Below are positions 16,461 through 23,869 of a DNA stretch of 54,931 bases, in pieces. Location: NCBI GenBank assembly GCA_043798715.1, contig JAZDOK010000006.1, positions 1 through 54,931 on the forward strand, in the 5' to 3' direction. The stretch's first letter is position 1; every line of letters begins with the position of its first letter. The notes below the pieces were generated by a model, which made no database searches, was not told the DNA's origin, and saw only the letters and a program-made list of their open reading frames with translations. The translations under genes were made by a program, and so were the position numbers. This DNA is from JAZDOK01 sp043798715. GTDB taxonomy: Bacteria > Vulcanimicrobiota > JAZDOK01.

Positions 16461-17478
16461 ATCCTCCCGCCAGATGAATTTCCCGGCCGCAGTCGCGGCA
16501 CTTGTGCTCGGGCGTAAGATGATATCCCGTTATTTCAAAGCCCGATCTCGTAATCACTGCCCTCCCGCAGGAGGGACAGGCCGTATTGTTCCATGTGTCT
16601 TCCCGGACATTCCCCACATAGACATAGTGAAGTTTCCTGATGGCCGCCTCATAGGCGTCCCGAAGCGTTTTTATGCCGGTGGGCGGAATCTGAGCCTGGT
16701 ACTGGGGATAGTATCTCGAAAAGTGAAGCGGCGTATCCGCTCCGAGATTATTCAGAATCCATTCGGCCAGGGCCTCAAATTCGGCAGTGGAGTCATTGAG
16801 CGTCGGTATGATCAGGTTGGTAATCTCAACGAGGCAGGCCTGAGATGCCAGACGGGCGGCCTTGAGAACCGGCCTCAGCCGGCCGCCGCAATGCCTGTTG
16901 TAGAATTCTTCCTTCATGGACTTGATATCGATGTTCATCGCGCTGATGAAGGGGAGAAGCTGCTTGAGCGGCTCCTCCCGGATAAAGCCGTTGGTGACCA
17001 GGACGTTTAAAAGACCTTTTTCCTTCGCCAGAGCGGCCGTTTCGAGCACAAATTCAAACCAGATGGTCGGCTCGTTGTAGGTATAGGCGATTCCGATATT
17101 CCCGCTCTCTCTGCCCTTCAGGGCAAGCTCAACCACTTCCTGGGGGCTCATCTTCAGGAATTTCCCGGGGCCGGGCGAATCGAGAGGTGATTCCTGGGAG
17201 ATGGACCAGTTCTGGCAGAAGACACACTGGAAATTGCACCCCAGCGTGCCGATGGAGAGGATGTGGGAGCCCGGGTAAAAGTGATAGAGAGGTTTTTTCT
17301 CAACCGGATCCAGGTGAAGAGACGAGACCACTCCGTAATTTGCGCTCAGGAGAACTCCATCGACGTTTTTCCTGACCCGGCATTTTCCCTCTCCTGCGGG
17401 AGGAAGGGTGCATCCATGCGGACACAGGCGGCAGACAACGGTGCCGTTTTCACTCGAATAATGCAGGGCCTCTTTCAA
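16450..17478 (-). CDS. amrS: AmmeMemoRadiSam-system radical SAM enzyme
   Basis: A 342-residue protein of the AMMECR1/Memo-linked radical SAM family, related to pyruvate formate-lyase activators. The N-terminal Cys-rich part (CRLCPHGC, then CRVR) precedes the cluster motif CNFQCVFCQNW (Cys81, Cys85, Cys88). The C-terminus adds a zinc-ribbon-like tail with two CxxC pairs (CPSCGR and CRDCGR), as in fuller members of the family. The partner AMMECR1 and Memo genes are not in this window. The reaction is not known to me. It follows truB by 12 bases in one operon. Confidence 0.88.
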   Translation of the reverse strand: MKEALHYSSENGTVVCRLCPHGCTLPPAGEGKCRVRKNVDGVLLSANYGVVSSLHLDPVEKKPLYHFYPGSHILSIGTLGCNFQCVFCQNWSISQESPLDSPGPGKFLKMSPQEVVELALKGRESGNIGIAYTYNEPTIWFEFVLETAALAKEKGLLNVLVTNGFIREEPLKQLLPFISAMNIDIKSMKEEFYNRHCGGRLRPVLKAARLASQACLVEITNLIIPTLNDSTAEFEALAEWILNNLGADTPLHFSRYYPQYQAQIPPTGIKTLRDAYEAAIRKLHYVYVGNVREDTWNNTACPSCGRAVITRSGFEITGYHLTPEHKCRDCGREIHLAGGYAG

Positions 17479-17490
17479 TGAAGTCCCCCC

Positions 17491-18390
17491 TCAGTCTTCC
17501 GCAAAAACTTTTACCGGCTGGATGAAACCGTCTTCCAGCATCCTGCCGATCGCCAGAAGCTCGTTCTCCGAATTTAGCAGGCGCACATTCTCTCCAGGGG
17601 CGGCGCCGGAAAATTCGACCAGGTCGCTCCCGGGATCAATTCGCACTCCGTTCCTGAGCTTCTTTTCAAAGGCCTCCCGGACGATGGCCCCGGGAAGATG
17701 CCTGAGAAGTTCACCGGTGGGAATTATTCTCTCCCTTCCTTCGCCAGGCAGAGTTCCGATTTCTTCCAGCGGTATTCCATCTTCAAGGTGAAATATCCCG
17801 CTTTTAAAACGAACCAGGAAGGATAGATGGGCCCCGCTTCCCAAAATTTCCCCGAGATCCCGGCAGAGCGTCCTTACGTATGTTCCGGCCGAGCAGAGGA
17901 CGTCGAAGACCACGTGCGGAGGATCGAATTTTATCAATTTCAGCGAAAAAATCTCGACAGGCCGCGGAAGAACGTCGGGGTTCTCACCCCGGAGGGCCCT
18001 CCTCCAGAGACGCTCCCCCTTATACGATATCGCGGAGCGAAGAGGGGGAACCTGGCTCTTCCGGGACTGAAGAACGGCTAAGGCTTTTTCGACGTCCAGC
18101 CGCGAAACGGACCGCCACTCCCCCTCGGATAAAACCTTTCCGAAGGAATCCTGGGTATCCGTCGAAGATCCGAGATGAGCCTCGGCCCGGTAGCCTTTGT
18201 CCGCTTTCTCAATATACTCCAGCACCCTGACCGCCTTCCCGAGAGCCAGGGGGAGGACTCCCGCCGCTCCGTAATCAAGCGTCCCCAAGTGGCCGGCCTT
18301 GACGGAAAGTGTTCTCCTCGCGAACAGAACCACGTCATGCGAAGTCATTCCCGGAGGCTTGATGGCATTGAGAAAGCCATCTATCCCCAT
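17491..18390 (-). CDS. truB: tRNA pseudouridine-55 synthase
   Basis: A 299-residue TruB that makes pseudouridine 55 in the T-loop of tRNAs. The core motif GHLGTLDYGAAGVLPL carries the catalytic Asp39; most TruB proteins have DPLATG here, so DYGAAG is a variant. The other motifs are present: KGYRAEAHLGSSTDTQDSFG and CSAGTYVRTLCRDLG. A C-terminal PUA-like part completes the protein. It is the first housekeeping gene downstream of the small secreted protein and is followed closely by amrS. Confidence 0.95.
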   Translation of the reverse strand: MGIDGFLNAIKPPGMTSHDVVLFARRTLSVKAGHLGTLDYGAAGVLPLALGKAVRVLEYIEKADKGYRAEAHLGSSTDTQDSFGKVLSEGEWRSVSRLDVEKALAVLQSRKSQVPPLRSAISYKGERLWRRALRGENPDVLPRPVEIFSLKLIKFDPPHVVFDVLCSAGTYVRTLCRDLGEILGSGAHLSFLVRFKSGIFHLEDGIPLEEIGTLPGEGRERIIPTGELLRHLPGAIVREAFEKKLRNGVRIDPGSDLVEFSGAAPGENVRLLNSENELLAIGRMLEDGFIQPVKVFAED

Positions 18391-18398
18391 TTAAGCAC

Positions 18399-18941
18399 CT
18401 ACGAGGGAATCAGGGGTTTCTGTTTTTCTTTTTCTCCCGGTTGATAATCCGTGGAACCGGGCAGCGCGACCAGTATGGAAGAAATCCTTCCGCTTCCGTC
18501 AATATTCACGTAGAGCCCGCGCTTCCAGTAAACCAGCATGCCCGATTCCTCGTTGTCCGGTTTCCCCATCGCCTGTTTAACCAGCTTCCCGTCATCCCCG
18601 ATTTTGAAAGGTACTCCCGCCAGTTGAACATTCACGTTGTTTTCCTGAACCAGAATCCCCTGAACCGTATTGTCTTCATTGTGGAGATGGACCGTAATGC
18701 CGTAAGTAAAGTAGGAAAGGGCCACATAAATGTCCTTTTTGTTTTTTTCAAGAATGCCCGTGATCCGGTCCGGGGGACCGAAGAAACCCCAGACTGTTAT
18801 AAGAGGCTCTCCGGGTGAGATCATCTGGTCACCGATGCAAACTCCCAGGCGTTCGCGGGACGGAGTCTGGGCATATGAAGGACTGTACAATATCAGAGCA
18901 AAAACAGCCCCAAGCGCCAGAAACAGAAGTTTTTTCATCAT
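18399..18941 (-). CDS. Small secreted hypothetical protein
   Basis: A 180-residue protein from ATG 18941, which has AGGAG nine bases upstream; longer frames run into aroQ and lack a site. The first 24 residues form a signal peptide (MMKKLLFLALGAVFALILYS) with a probable cut after SYA. The mature part is beta-rich with Gly-Asp repeats (GVCIGDQMISPGEPLITVWG, then FKIGDDGKLVKQAMGKPDNE) and suggests SmpA/OmlA-like or PDZ-adjacent folds, which I cannot confirm. It lies between aroQ and truB in the leftward operon. Confidence 0.7.
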   Translation of the reverse strand: MMKKLLFLALGAVFALILYSPSYAQTPSRERLGVCIGDQMISPGEPLITVWGFFGPPDRITGILEKNKKDIYVALSYFTYGITVHLHNEDNTVQGILVQENNVNVQLAGVPFKIGDDGKLVKQAMGKPDNEESGMLVYWKRGLYVNIDGSGRISSILVALPGSTDYQPGEKEKQKPLIPS

Positions 18942-18993
18942 GTTAAAATCTCCTCTCATTCCGGCCGTCATTGTCCCGGAATCTTCCCTGAAT

Positions 18994-19449
18994 TTATAGT
19001 ATATCAGCATTTTCAACGGAGAGCAACTGTGCTCCGGCTTCCAGCGCCAGGATATAGCTCCCGGCGCCGAACCCCGAGATCATACCCACGCAGGCGGGTG
19101 CGGTGACGGAAATCCTGCGGCTCTCCTCGCGGGCGAAAATATTGGTGATATGGACCTCGATGGCGGGAACTCCGGCGCCCCGCAGGGCATCCGCCACCGC
19201 CAGGCTGTAATGGGTGAAGGCGGCGGGATTGATGATGATGAGATCCTGCATTCCGGGAGCGTTCTGAATGGCGGCGAGGATCTCCCCCTCGGCGTTGCAC
19301 TGAACCGTCGTTACATCCCAGCCATTTTCAAGCGCCCACTTCTCTATCAGCTCATTGACCTCTTCCAGCGTCCGGCTCCCGTAGAGATGGGGCTCCCTCC
19401 GTCCAAGCATATTCAAGTTGGGCCCGTGGATGACCAGCGCTCTGGGCAT
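18994..19449 (-). CDS. aroQ: Type II 3-dehydroquinate dehydratase
   Basis: A 151-residue AroQ of normal size. It converts 3-dehydroquinate to 3-dehydroshikimate, step three of the shikimate pathway. The signature HGPNLNMLGRREPHLYG contains the catalytic Tyr23, NPAAFTHYSLAVADAL forms the substrate pocket, and EVHITNIFAREESRR contains the catalytic His and Arg. It follows aroB after three bases, so the two are translated together. The other aro genes (aroC, aroK) lie beyond the accessory island. Confidence 0.97.
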   Translation of the reverse strand: MPRALVIHGPNLNMLGRREPHLYGSRTLEEVNELIEKWALENGWDVTTVQCNAEGEILAAIQNAPGMQDLIIINPAAFTHYSLAVADALRGAGVPAIEVHITNIFAREESRRISVTAPACVGMISGFGAGSYILALEAGAQLLSVENADIL

Positions 19450-19452
19450 GTT

Positions 19453-20544
19453 CTACCTCCTCTTTCTTAATGACTCAAGGGCTTCTTTTACGACAGAAAG
19501 CGGCACGTCGTCGCGGATGACGGTCTTTCCCAATTTGACCGACAGAACGAAGAAAAGTTTCCCCGCACGTCTTTTCTTGTCAAGACAAAGACTTTGCATG
19601 ATCTTTTCCGTGGAAGGCAGTTCGGCTTTGGCGGGGAGTGAAAATCTTGACAGAAGATCGATCACTTTTTTCTCAAGTGAGTCTTCCAGAATTTTCATCG
19701 CAGATGAGATCTTAATGGCCCCGGCTATCCCGAGAGATACGGCCTCTCCATGGCTTATTTTCCCATACCCGCAGGCGGATTCAAGCGCATGTCCGATGGT
19801 GTGCCCCAGGTTCAAAACCGCCCGTTCGCCGGCCTCAAAGGGGTCCCTGTTGACGACGCCCGCCTTGATCCGGACGGAGGCGGCGAGCATCTTCTCGAGA
19901 ATATCCGGAATCCTTCCCCTTATTTCCTCCCGGTGCTTCTCCAGAAAACTAAAAAGCCCGGCCGACCCGATAAGAGCCGTCTTTATCACCTCGGCCATGC
20001 CGGAGCGCATCTCTTCTTCGGGCAGGCTAAGAAGCGCCTCCGGATCGATAAGTACCAGGCGGGGGAAATAGAAAGAGCCGACCATGTTCTTGGCTGAAGG
20101 AAGATCCACCCCGCACTTTCCGCCGATGGAAGCGTCCGCCTGGGCCACCAGGGACGTCGGGAGATGGACCAGGGGCACTCCCCGCATGAAGGTGGCCGCC
20201 ACGAAGCCGGCCAGATCCCCCGAGACCCCGCCTCCTAAAGAGGCAACGCCGGTCCGGCGGTCCGCCTTCATCCCGATGAGTTTTTCATAGGCCCGCCCGG
20301 CCTCCGCCAGCGTCTTGCTCTTCTCTCCCGGAGGAAAGACAAAAAGGTCGGAAGAAATACCCGCCCGCCTGAGGGCTCTTTGAACCAGAGCGGCATAGAG
20401 GGCGGCCACATTGGCATCCGAGATAAGGAGCACTCTTTCGAGCCCCTCCGCGCAGAAAATCTCCCCGCACCGAGAAAGAAGCCCGGAGCCCAGATGTATG
20501 TCCGTCAAGCTTTCACGTTTAACTTTTGTATGAATAATTCTCAT
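19453..20544 (-). CDS. aroB: 3-dehydroquinate synthase
   Basis: A 363-residue AroB that makes 3-dehydroquinate from DAHP using NAD and a divalent metal. The NAD-binding segment is GGGVSGDLAGFVAATFMRGV. The metal ligands lie in LGHTIGHALES and HGEAVSLGI, together with the upstream Glu in the AEVIKTA motif. No Shine-Dalgarno sequence is seen before the ATG; the bases before it are A-rich and hold the end of an unrelated short reading frame. This fits an insertion having replaced the original upstream sequence. Confidence 0.97.
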   Translation of the reverse strand: MRIIHTKVKRESLTDIHLGSGLLSRCGEIFCAEGLERVLLISDANVAALYAALVQRALRRAGISSDLFVFPPGEKSKTLAEAGRAYEKLIGMKADRRTGVASLGGGVSGDLAGFVAATFMRGVPLVHLPTSLVAQADASIGGKCGVDLPSAKNMVGSFYFPRLVLIDPEALLSLPEEEMRSGMAEVIKTALIGSAGLFSFLEKHREEIRGRIPDILEKMLAASVRIKAGVVNRDPFEAGERAVLNLGHTIGHALESACGYGKISHGEAVSLGIAGAIKISSAMKILEDSLEKKVIDLLSRFSLPAKAELPSTEKIMQSLCLDKKRRAGKLFFVLSVKLGKTVIRDDVPLSVVKEALESLRKRR

Positions 20545-21124
20545 TTTTTATGTTTTTTTAGCTGACAGCTTTTTGAGCCTGCGTGATATGTTATCTTCGC
20601 CTACCCCCAATCCCTTCTTTTTACCAATCTGATGTTATGCGCTTATTCCGCTGCAATCAATCCTTCGAATTTCACTGACATTACTGCCTGAACCGGCTAT
20701 ATTTATTACCGGATTCTGCCAAGACCGGCAAAAATATTGACCAGGTGATGGACGACAATTATTATTCAGAACCACCCGTTCGCCCTGAGCCTGTCGAAGG
20801 GTAAGACCCATCCGTTCATGGTTCGACCGTTCGACCGACTCACGGCTCAGGGCTCACCACGAACGGAAAAGGTTATTTACCTTTATCAGAAAAAAAACTG
20901 CAAAAAAGGCCGCCCCAGGGCTAGGCCGCCCTCCCCGTCTTCAACGTGTTTTTCGCAGAAATCAAAAGACGCTTCCTTTAATTCATTTAATTCATTCGCC
21001 AGCCAGGAGGCCGGGATCTTACAGAGTTAAAAAGGGATGGTCAGAGAGGCCATAGATGGGGCTCCCCGCGCTCGACCCTTTGGTGGCAGATGCTTCCCTC
21101 TCGCTGGCCTCGTTTGCTCATGGG
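20545..21124. other. Gene-poor left margin of the accessory island
   Basis: No complete gene is seen here. On the minus strand, a reading frame without a start codon at 20548-20634 ends four bases from aroB and would encode a tail reading GVGEDNISRRLKKLSAKKT; it may be the end of a lost gene. Another startless minus frame spans about 20893-21030 (PASWLANELNELKEASFDFC). A REP-like repeat occupies 20771-20866. A GC-rich self-complementary stretch at about 20909-20935 (GGCCGCCCCAGGGC) could end transcription from the TIR gene. Confidence 0.5.
20771..20866. repeat. REP-like repeat, left copy
   Basis: It begins ACCACCCGTTCGCCCTGAG, contains a block that includes TCGAAGGGTAAGACCCATCC and the following GTTCATGGTTCGACC, and closes with CTCACCACGAACGG. 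The outer arms (CCGTTCGCCCTGAGC and GCTCACCACGAACGG) are imperfect inverted repeats, so the element can fold. A second copy in the same orientation starts at 23870. Sequences of this style are widespread intergenic repeats in bacterial genomes. Confidence 0.85.
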
Positions 21125-21907
21125 CTATCCCTTAAAATCACTTTTGTCTTCGCCCCGCTCCGCAACTTCTTCATCTTTCTGTTGTACTTTACGGCTCTTG
21201 GCTCTCAATAATTTCCTTAACTCTTTCGCTGACTCTTCAAATGGAGTCAGTTTTCTGCTCCCTCCATAAATTCCAGCGGGGGAGTTCATGCTAGTAAGTG
21301 CAGCGACTATTGGAGAATCTATAAAAGAATTTTTTCGAGACAATTCACGAACCAGCTCAAGAATCTCCGGAATCATATCGTCTGTGGGACGCTTGGCGAG
21401 AGTTATAGGTTCACCTGTCGCGATGATTTTTTGAAGCTCCTTCTCAAGGTCGGGCCAGAATTTTTCAAAAACCGTTTTAAGGATGTCCTCTTTAAGAGGA
21501 GTGGATTTGAGATTTTTATTGATTGTCTCCAATAAACGGTATGTACCTTCTTCATTAGCTTTTGCCATCTGCAATATAGATAACGGCCCTTGAATATCAC
21601 CATGCTCAATGTTTAGCAGATAAGGACAAACGCGGCGTGAGTCATTACCAACCCGATGAAAAAGAGCCCCTGTTTCGAATAAAAGCCAGGGAGCCGATAA
21701 ATTATCATCTGTAATACAAATGATTCCAAGAGTGGCTTCTTCAAGCTTTTGGGTCAATTCTAAATCCCAAACGGAACCTACTTCAATATCCTTATCGGAC
21801 ATCCATGGGAGAACTGTTTGAATAACCTGTGGCAACCAATCTCTTAAAGTGGAAGCAACTGCCTTGCTTTTCGGACCTGACCAACAAAGAAATATTTTCG
21901 TTTCCAT
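21125..21907 (-). CDS. TIR-domain protein (TIR_2-like), candidate NAD-consuming effector or signal maker
   Basis: A 260-residue protein from ATG 21907, with AGGAGG eight bases upstream; a longer frame to 21934 would contain that site. Residues 1-90 form a TIR domain: METKIFLCWSGPKSKAVAST, then DIEVGSVWDLELTQKL, then APWLLFETGALF with probable catalytic Glu78. The remaining 170 residues are helical with a charged C-terminus (RKVQQKDEEVAERGEDKSDF) and no recognised domain. Bacterial TIR domains cleave NAD or make ADP-ribose signals in phage defence. It is the third gene of the HEPN-TIR-TIR cassette, 59 bases after the TIR-TM gene, and AT-rich for this genome. Confidence 0.85.
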   Translation of the reverse strand: METKIFLCWSGPKSKAVASTLRDWLPQVIQTVLPWMSDKDIEVGSVWDLELTQKLEEATLGIICITDDNLSAPWLLFETGALFHRVGNDSRRVCPYLLNIEHGDIQGPLSILQMAKANEEGTYRLLETINKNLKSTPLKEDILKTVFEKFWPDLEKELQKIIATGEPITLAKRPTDDMIPEILELVRELSRKNSFIDSPIVAALTSMNSPAGIYGGSRKLTPFEESAKELRKLLRAKSRKVQQKDEEVAERGEDKSDFKG

Positions 21908-21966
21908 ATCGTTTTCCTCCTCGTTAGACCTCACTCACTCCTGGCAAATATGGGCAAAGTCAACTT

Positions 21967-22434
21967 CTATTTAAACTTATTCGAAAGCCATATAAGTCCA
22001 AAAAGAAGTGCTCCTACAATTAATTCGCCCGGTAACTTGTCCGCCTTAATAGCCATCGAGATTTGCTCAATGATCTCAATGGGAATATCTGGCCAAACAC
22101 GCTCCCGGAGATCGATCGCCTGTATCTGATTCATCCATCCCGGCAATTCACTTGGTGGCATATCCCAAACAATAGGGATGATTTTCTTGCCCATTCCCAA
22201 GGCTACTCCGAGCTCCTGGTTCACATAAGAGGATGCTGCCGCCTCCCGGCTCGCTAAAAAAACGACCCATGGACTCTCTTGGAGGTTACGAAGGGTCTCC
22301 TCAGACCAATGGGCCCCTGGTTGGATTGAAATACAAGCCAAAAAAACTGATACATCTCTTGCCGCCAACAAACCCGCCATAGTTCTGGCCAGTCTCTCGT
22401 CCGATGAAGAATAACTGATAAAACAATCTGGCAT
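21967..22434 (-). CDS. TIR-domain protein with C-terminal membrane helix
   Basis: A 155-residue protein from ATG 22434, with GGAGG seven bases upstream; the longer frame to 22497 overlaps the HEPN gene end. The TIR domain starts at once (MPDCFISYSSSDERLARTM), continues through SIQPGAHWSEETLRNLQES, and has probable catalytic Glu74 in SSYVNQELGVALGMGKKIIP. Residues 136-150 (ELIVGALLFGLIWLS) form one hydrophobic helix ending in a basic tail, so the protein is probably membrane-bound with the TIR domain in the cytoplasm. It lies 40 bases after the HEPN gene and 59 bases before the second TIR gene. Confidence 0.88.
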   Translation of the reverse strand: MPDCFISYSSSDERLARTMAGLLAARDVSVFLACISIQPGAHWSEETLRNLQESPWVVFLASREAAASSYVNQELGVALGMGKKIIPIVWDMPPSELPGWMNQIQAIDLRERVWPDIPIEIIEQISMAIKADKLPGELIVGALLFGLIWLSNKFK

Positions 22435-22452
22435 AACTATTCCTCCAATTCC

Positions 22453-22490
22453 TCCATGTGACTTAACTGTGTGTCTACTTTTTTGGGGCA
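22453..22490 (-). repeat. Short degenerate repeat at the HEPN gene end
   Basis: About 35 bases on the minus strand around GACACACAGTTAA resemble 23630-23668: both run from a CCCC-A-rich start through the identical 13-mer GACACACAGTTAA to an ACAT. This copy covers the HEPN stop codon and the spacer to the TIR-TM gene. It suggests a past duplication or recombination between the two sites. Confidence 0.55.
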
Positions 22491-23266
22491 ACCTCAACCA
22501 CTTTTTCTAGATTACTAACAAGTTCATCCAAGAACTCCAGCGAGTCTTTTACGTATTTTTTAGTTATCGGCAACATCTTTGCTGCGCCGCCGCGTTCATG
22601 TTTCTCCAGATCTCCTTCATGAACTATCGAATTTCTTCGATTAGCAATCTGATTAAGCTTGTCTTTTTTCAGCTTTATGTTAGGTATTCTATAAGCAGTT
22701 TGTAATTCTCCAGAGAGATTAGTGACGCCGAGGAGATTGAATGCATATTCAATCTCTCGCCAGTTTTGAAATGGCCTTTTATGAAGAAGTTCTTGAACCT
22801 TCTTTCTTACAATGTTTGCCGTCCGTATGTTCTTCCCGGTCTTATGTGCTCTTAGAGCCTCTTCGGAAATTTGAATGGCGGTCTTAACTGGTATCGAGAA
22901 TTCCTCCTGTTGTTTTGTTAGGGAACCTGATTTGAGTGCTTTAATGATACCTTTAATAACGCGCTCATGGATATACCTGTCAAGGGCACTCATCCCAAAA
23001 GCAAGAGCTGCTCTTAACATATCTTCAAGAAACGCAGAGGAAAAATGATTTGGAGTAAGCGATGCTTTGTTCTTAAGAATAATAATAGCATCCTTTCCGT
23101 CAATGCGCTCAATGCTATTTGTCGCTGGCCAGTGCATAAACTTAAGAAATGATGATTTCCAATCCTTGCGAATGCGACGTTCGCGAATGTTCGCTAGGCC
23201 ATCATAATAGAGAAGAAACGTCTTAGCACGGTCGATAGTGTCTCTGTATGCATCTATGGGCTTCAT
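22475..23266 (-). CDS. HEPN-family putative ribonuclease
   Basis: A 263-residue, mostly helical protein. The HEPN active-site signature Rx4-6H is present as RRNSIVHEGD (Arg211, His216). An earlier helix, AFLEDMLRAALAFGMSALDR followed by YIHE, resembles RiboL-PSP-HEPN-type proteins, which I offer as a likely but unchecked subfamily. HEPN domains with this motif are metal-independent RNases that act in abortive infection and toxin systems. Its ATG overlaps the stop of an 18-codon leader frame (ATGA). It is the first gene of the cassette with the two TIR genes. The codon use is AT-rich relative to the flanking aro genes. Confidence 0.82.
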   Translation of the reverse strand: MKPIDAYRDTIDRAKTFLLYYDGLANIRERRIRKDWKSSFLKFMHWPATNSIERIDGKDAIIILKNKASLTPNHFSSAFLEDMLRAALAFGMSALDRYIHERVIKGIIKALKSGSLTKQQEEFSIPVKTAIQISEEALRAHKTGKNIRTANIVRKKVQELLHKRPFQNWREIEYAFNLLGVTNLSGELQTAYRIPNIKLKKDKLNQIANRRNSIVHEGDLEKHERGGAAKMLPITKKYVKDSLEFLDELVSNLEKVVEVAPKK

Positions 23267-23319
23267 GTATATTTCCCTTGTTTTAGGAAGTAACTTTCGA
23301 AATTTATCTTATTTTTCAT
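23263..23319 (-). CDS. 18-codon leader ORF coupled to the HEPN gene
   Basis: An 18-residue frame (MKNKINFESYFLKQGKYT) starts at 23319 with AAGGAGG eight bases upstream, the strongest ribosome-binding site near the cassette. Its stop overlaps the HEPN ATG as ATGA, so ribosomes finishing it could re-initiate on the HEPN gene. Whether the peptide matters or only its translation does is unknown. Confidence 0.5.
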   Translation of the reverse strand: MKNKINFESYFLKQGKYT

Positions 23320-23373
23320 GATGTCATCCTCCTTATTCCTACTCAACTTGATGGTGTCATCCGTTACCTTTTG

Positions 23374-23406
23374 TCACACCTCTGACAAATCCGTCATCGC
23401 TGTCAT
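23374..23406 (-). CDS. 10-codon ORF overlapping the thioredoxin-like fragment
   Basis: A 10-residue frame (MTAMTDLSEV) whose ATG overlaps the stop of the 44-codon frame as ATGA, with GGAGG seven to eight bases upstream. It is too short to judge by composition. It is listed because its placement repeats the pattern of SD-preceded, overlapping short frames upstream of the HEPN gene. Confidence 0.3.
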   Translation of the reverse strand: MTAMTDLSEV

Positions 23407-23537
23407 AAAATCCTCCCTCCAAGCAGAACGGGGCCAATCCAGAAAGTTGCCCAAAACTCGATGACCACCCTAACATCATCGGCAAGTACTTCTTTTGTTA
23501 CCTCCTGGCCGACCGCTTCGACTAAAACGCAAGACAT
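23403..23537 (-). CDS. 44-residue thioredoxin-like remnant
   Basis: A 44-residue frame with a strong AAGGAGGTG site upstream of its ATG. The centre (EVTKEVLADDVRVVIEFWAT) looks like the N-terminal half of thioredoxin just before the active site, but the usual WCGPC is replaced by FWIGPV and the protein ends 8 residues later. It therefore cannot be a working thioredoxin; it is either a decayed gene start or a small protein of new use. It lies upstream of, and in line with, the HEPN-TIR-TIR cassette. Confidence 0.5.
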   Translation of the reverse strand: MSCVLVEAVGQEVTKEVLADDVRVVIEFWATFWIGPVLLGGRIL

Positions 23538-23576
23538 AATCGACACCTCCTTATGCTTCTAGTATAAGGGGGCATG

Positions 23577-23755
23577 TCAAATTATATTCATCTCTTCTTT
23601 CGTGGCACTCCCTGGGCCGGTGACCTTACCCCTATGTGGATTAACTGTGTGTCCCTTTTCGGGGAAATCCCAAACATCAGGGGTTTTGATTAATGTGATT
23701 CCTTTTCTCCTTAAGTCCTGCAAAAATTGGGGTGCGGTTTCGGAACAGAAAATAG
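23577..23755 (-). pseudogene. Coding-like fragment without start codon
   Basis: A minus-strand frame of about 59 codons, open from an in-frame stop within the GGGTCAG tract to TGA at 23577, with no ATG at its beginning. The translation looks like genuine protein (QFLQDLRRKGITLIKTPDVW, then FPEKGHTVNPHRGKVTGPGS). I do not recognise the family. The section encoding GHTVN contains the 13-mer repeated at the HEPN gene end. It is probably the tail of a lost gene. Confidence 0.4.
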
Positions 23756-23869
23756 GGTCAGAGGGTCAGGGGGTCAGACCTTGCACGTTTGACAGGTTGC
23801 CTCCAACTTTTCAAGCAGACTTGTCAGCAATGCCGTAAATTCCTGTCCACAAAGACACAAAGACAAAAA

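Noticed and set aside
21125..23266. Known Thoeris, CBASS or short-Argonaute system
   Set aside because: TIR proteins are present, but no SIR2/SLOG ThsA, Macro-TM effector, CD-NTase, SAVED or Argonaute domain is found nearby, so no known type was assigned.
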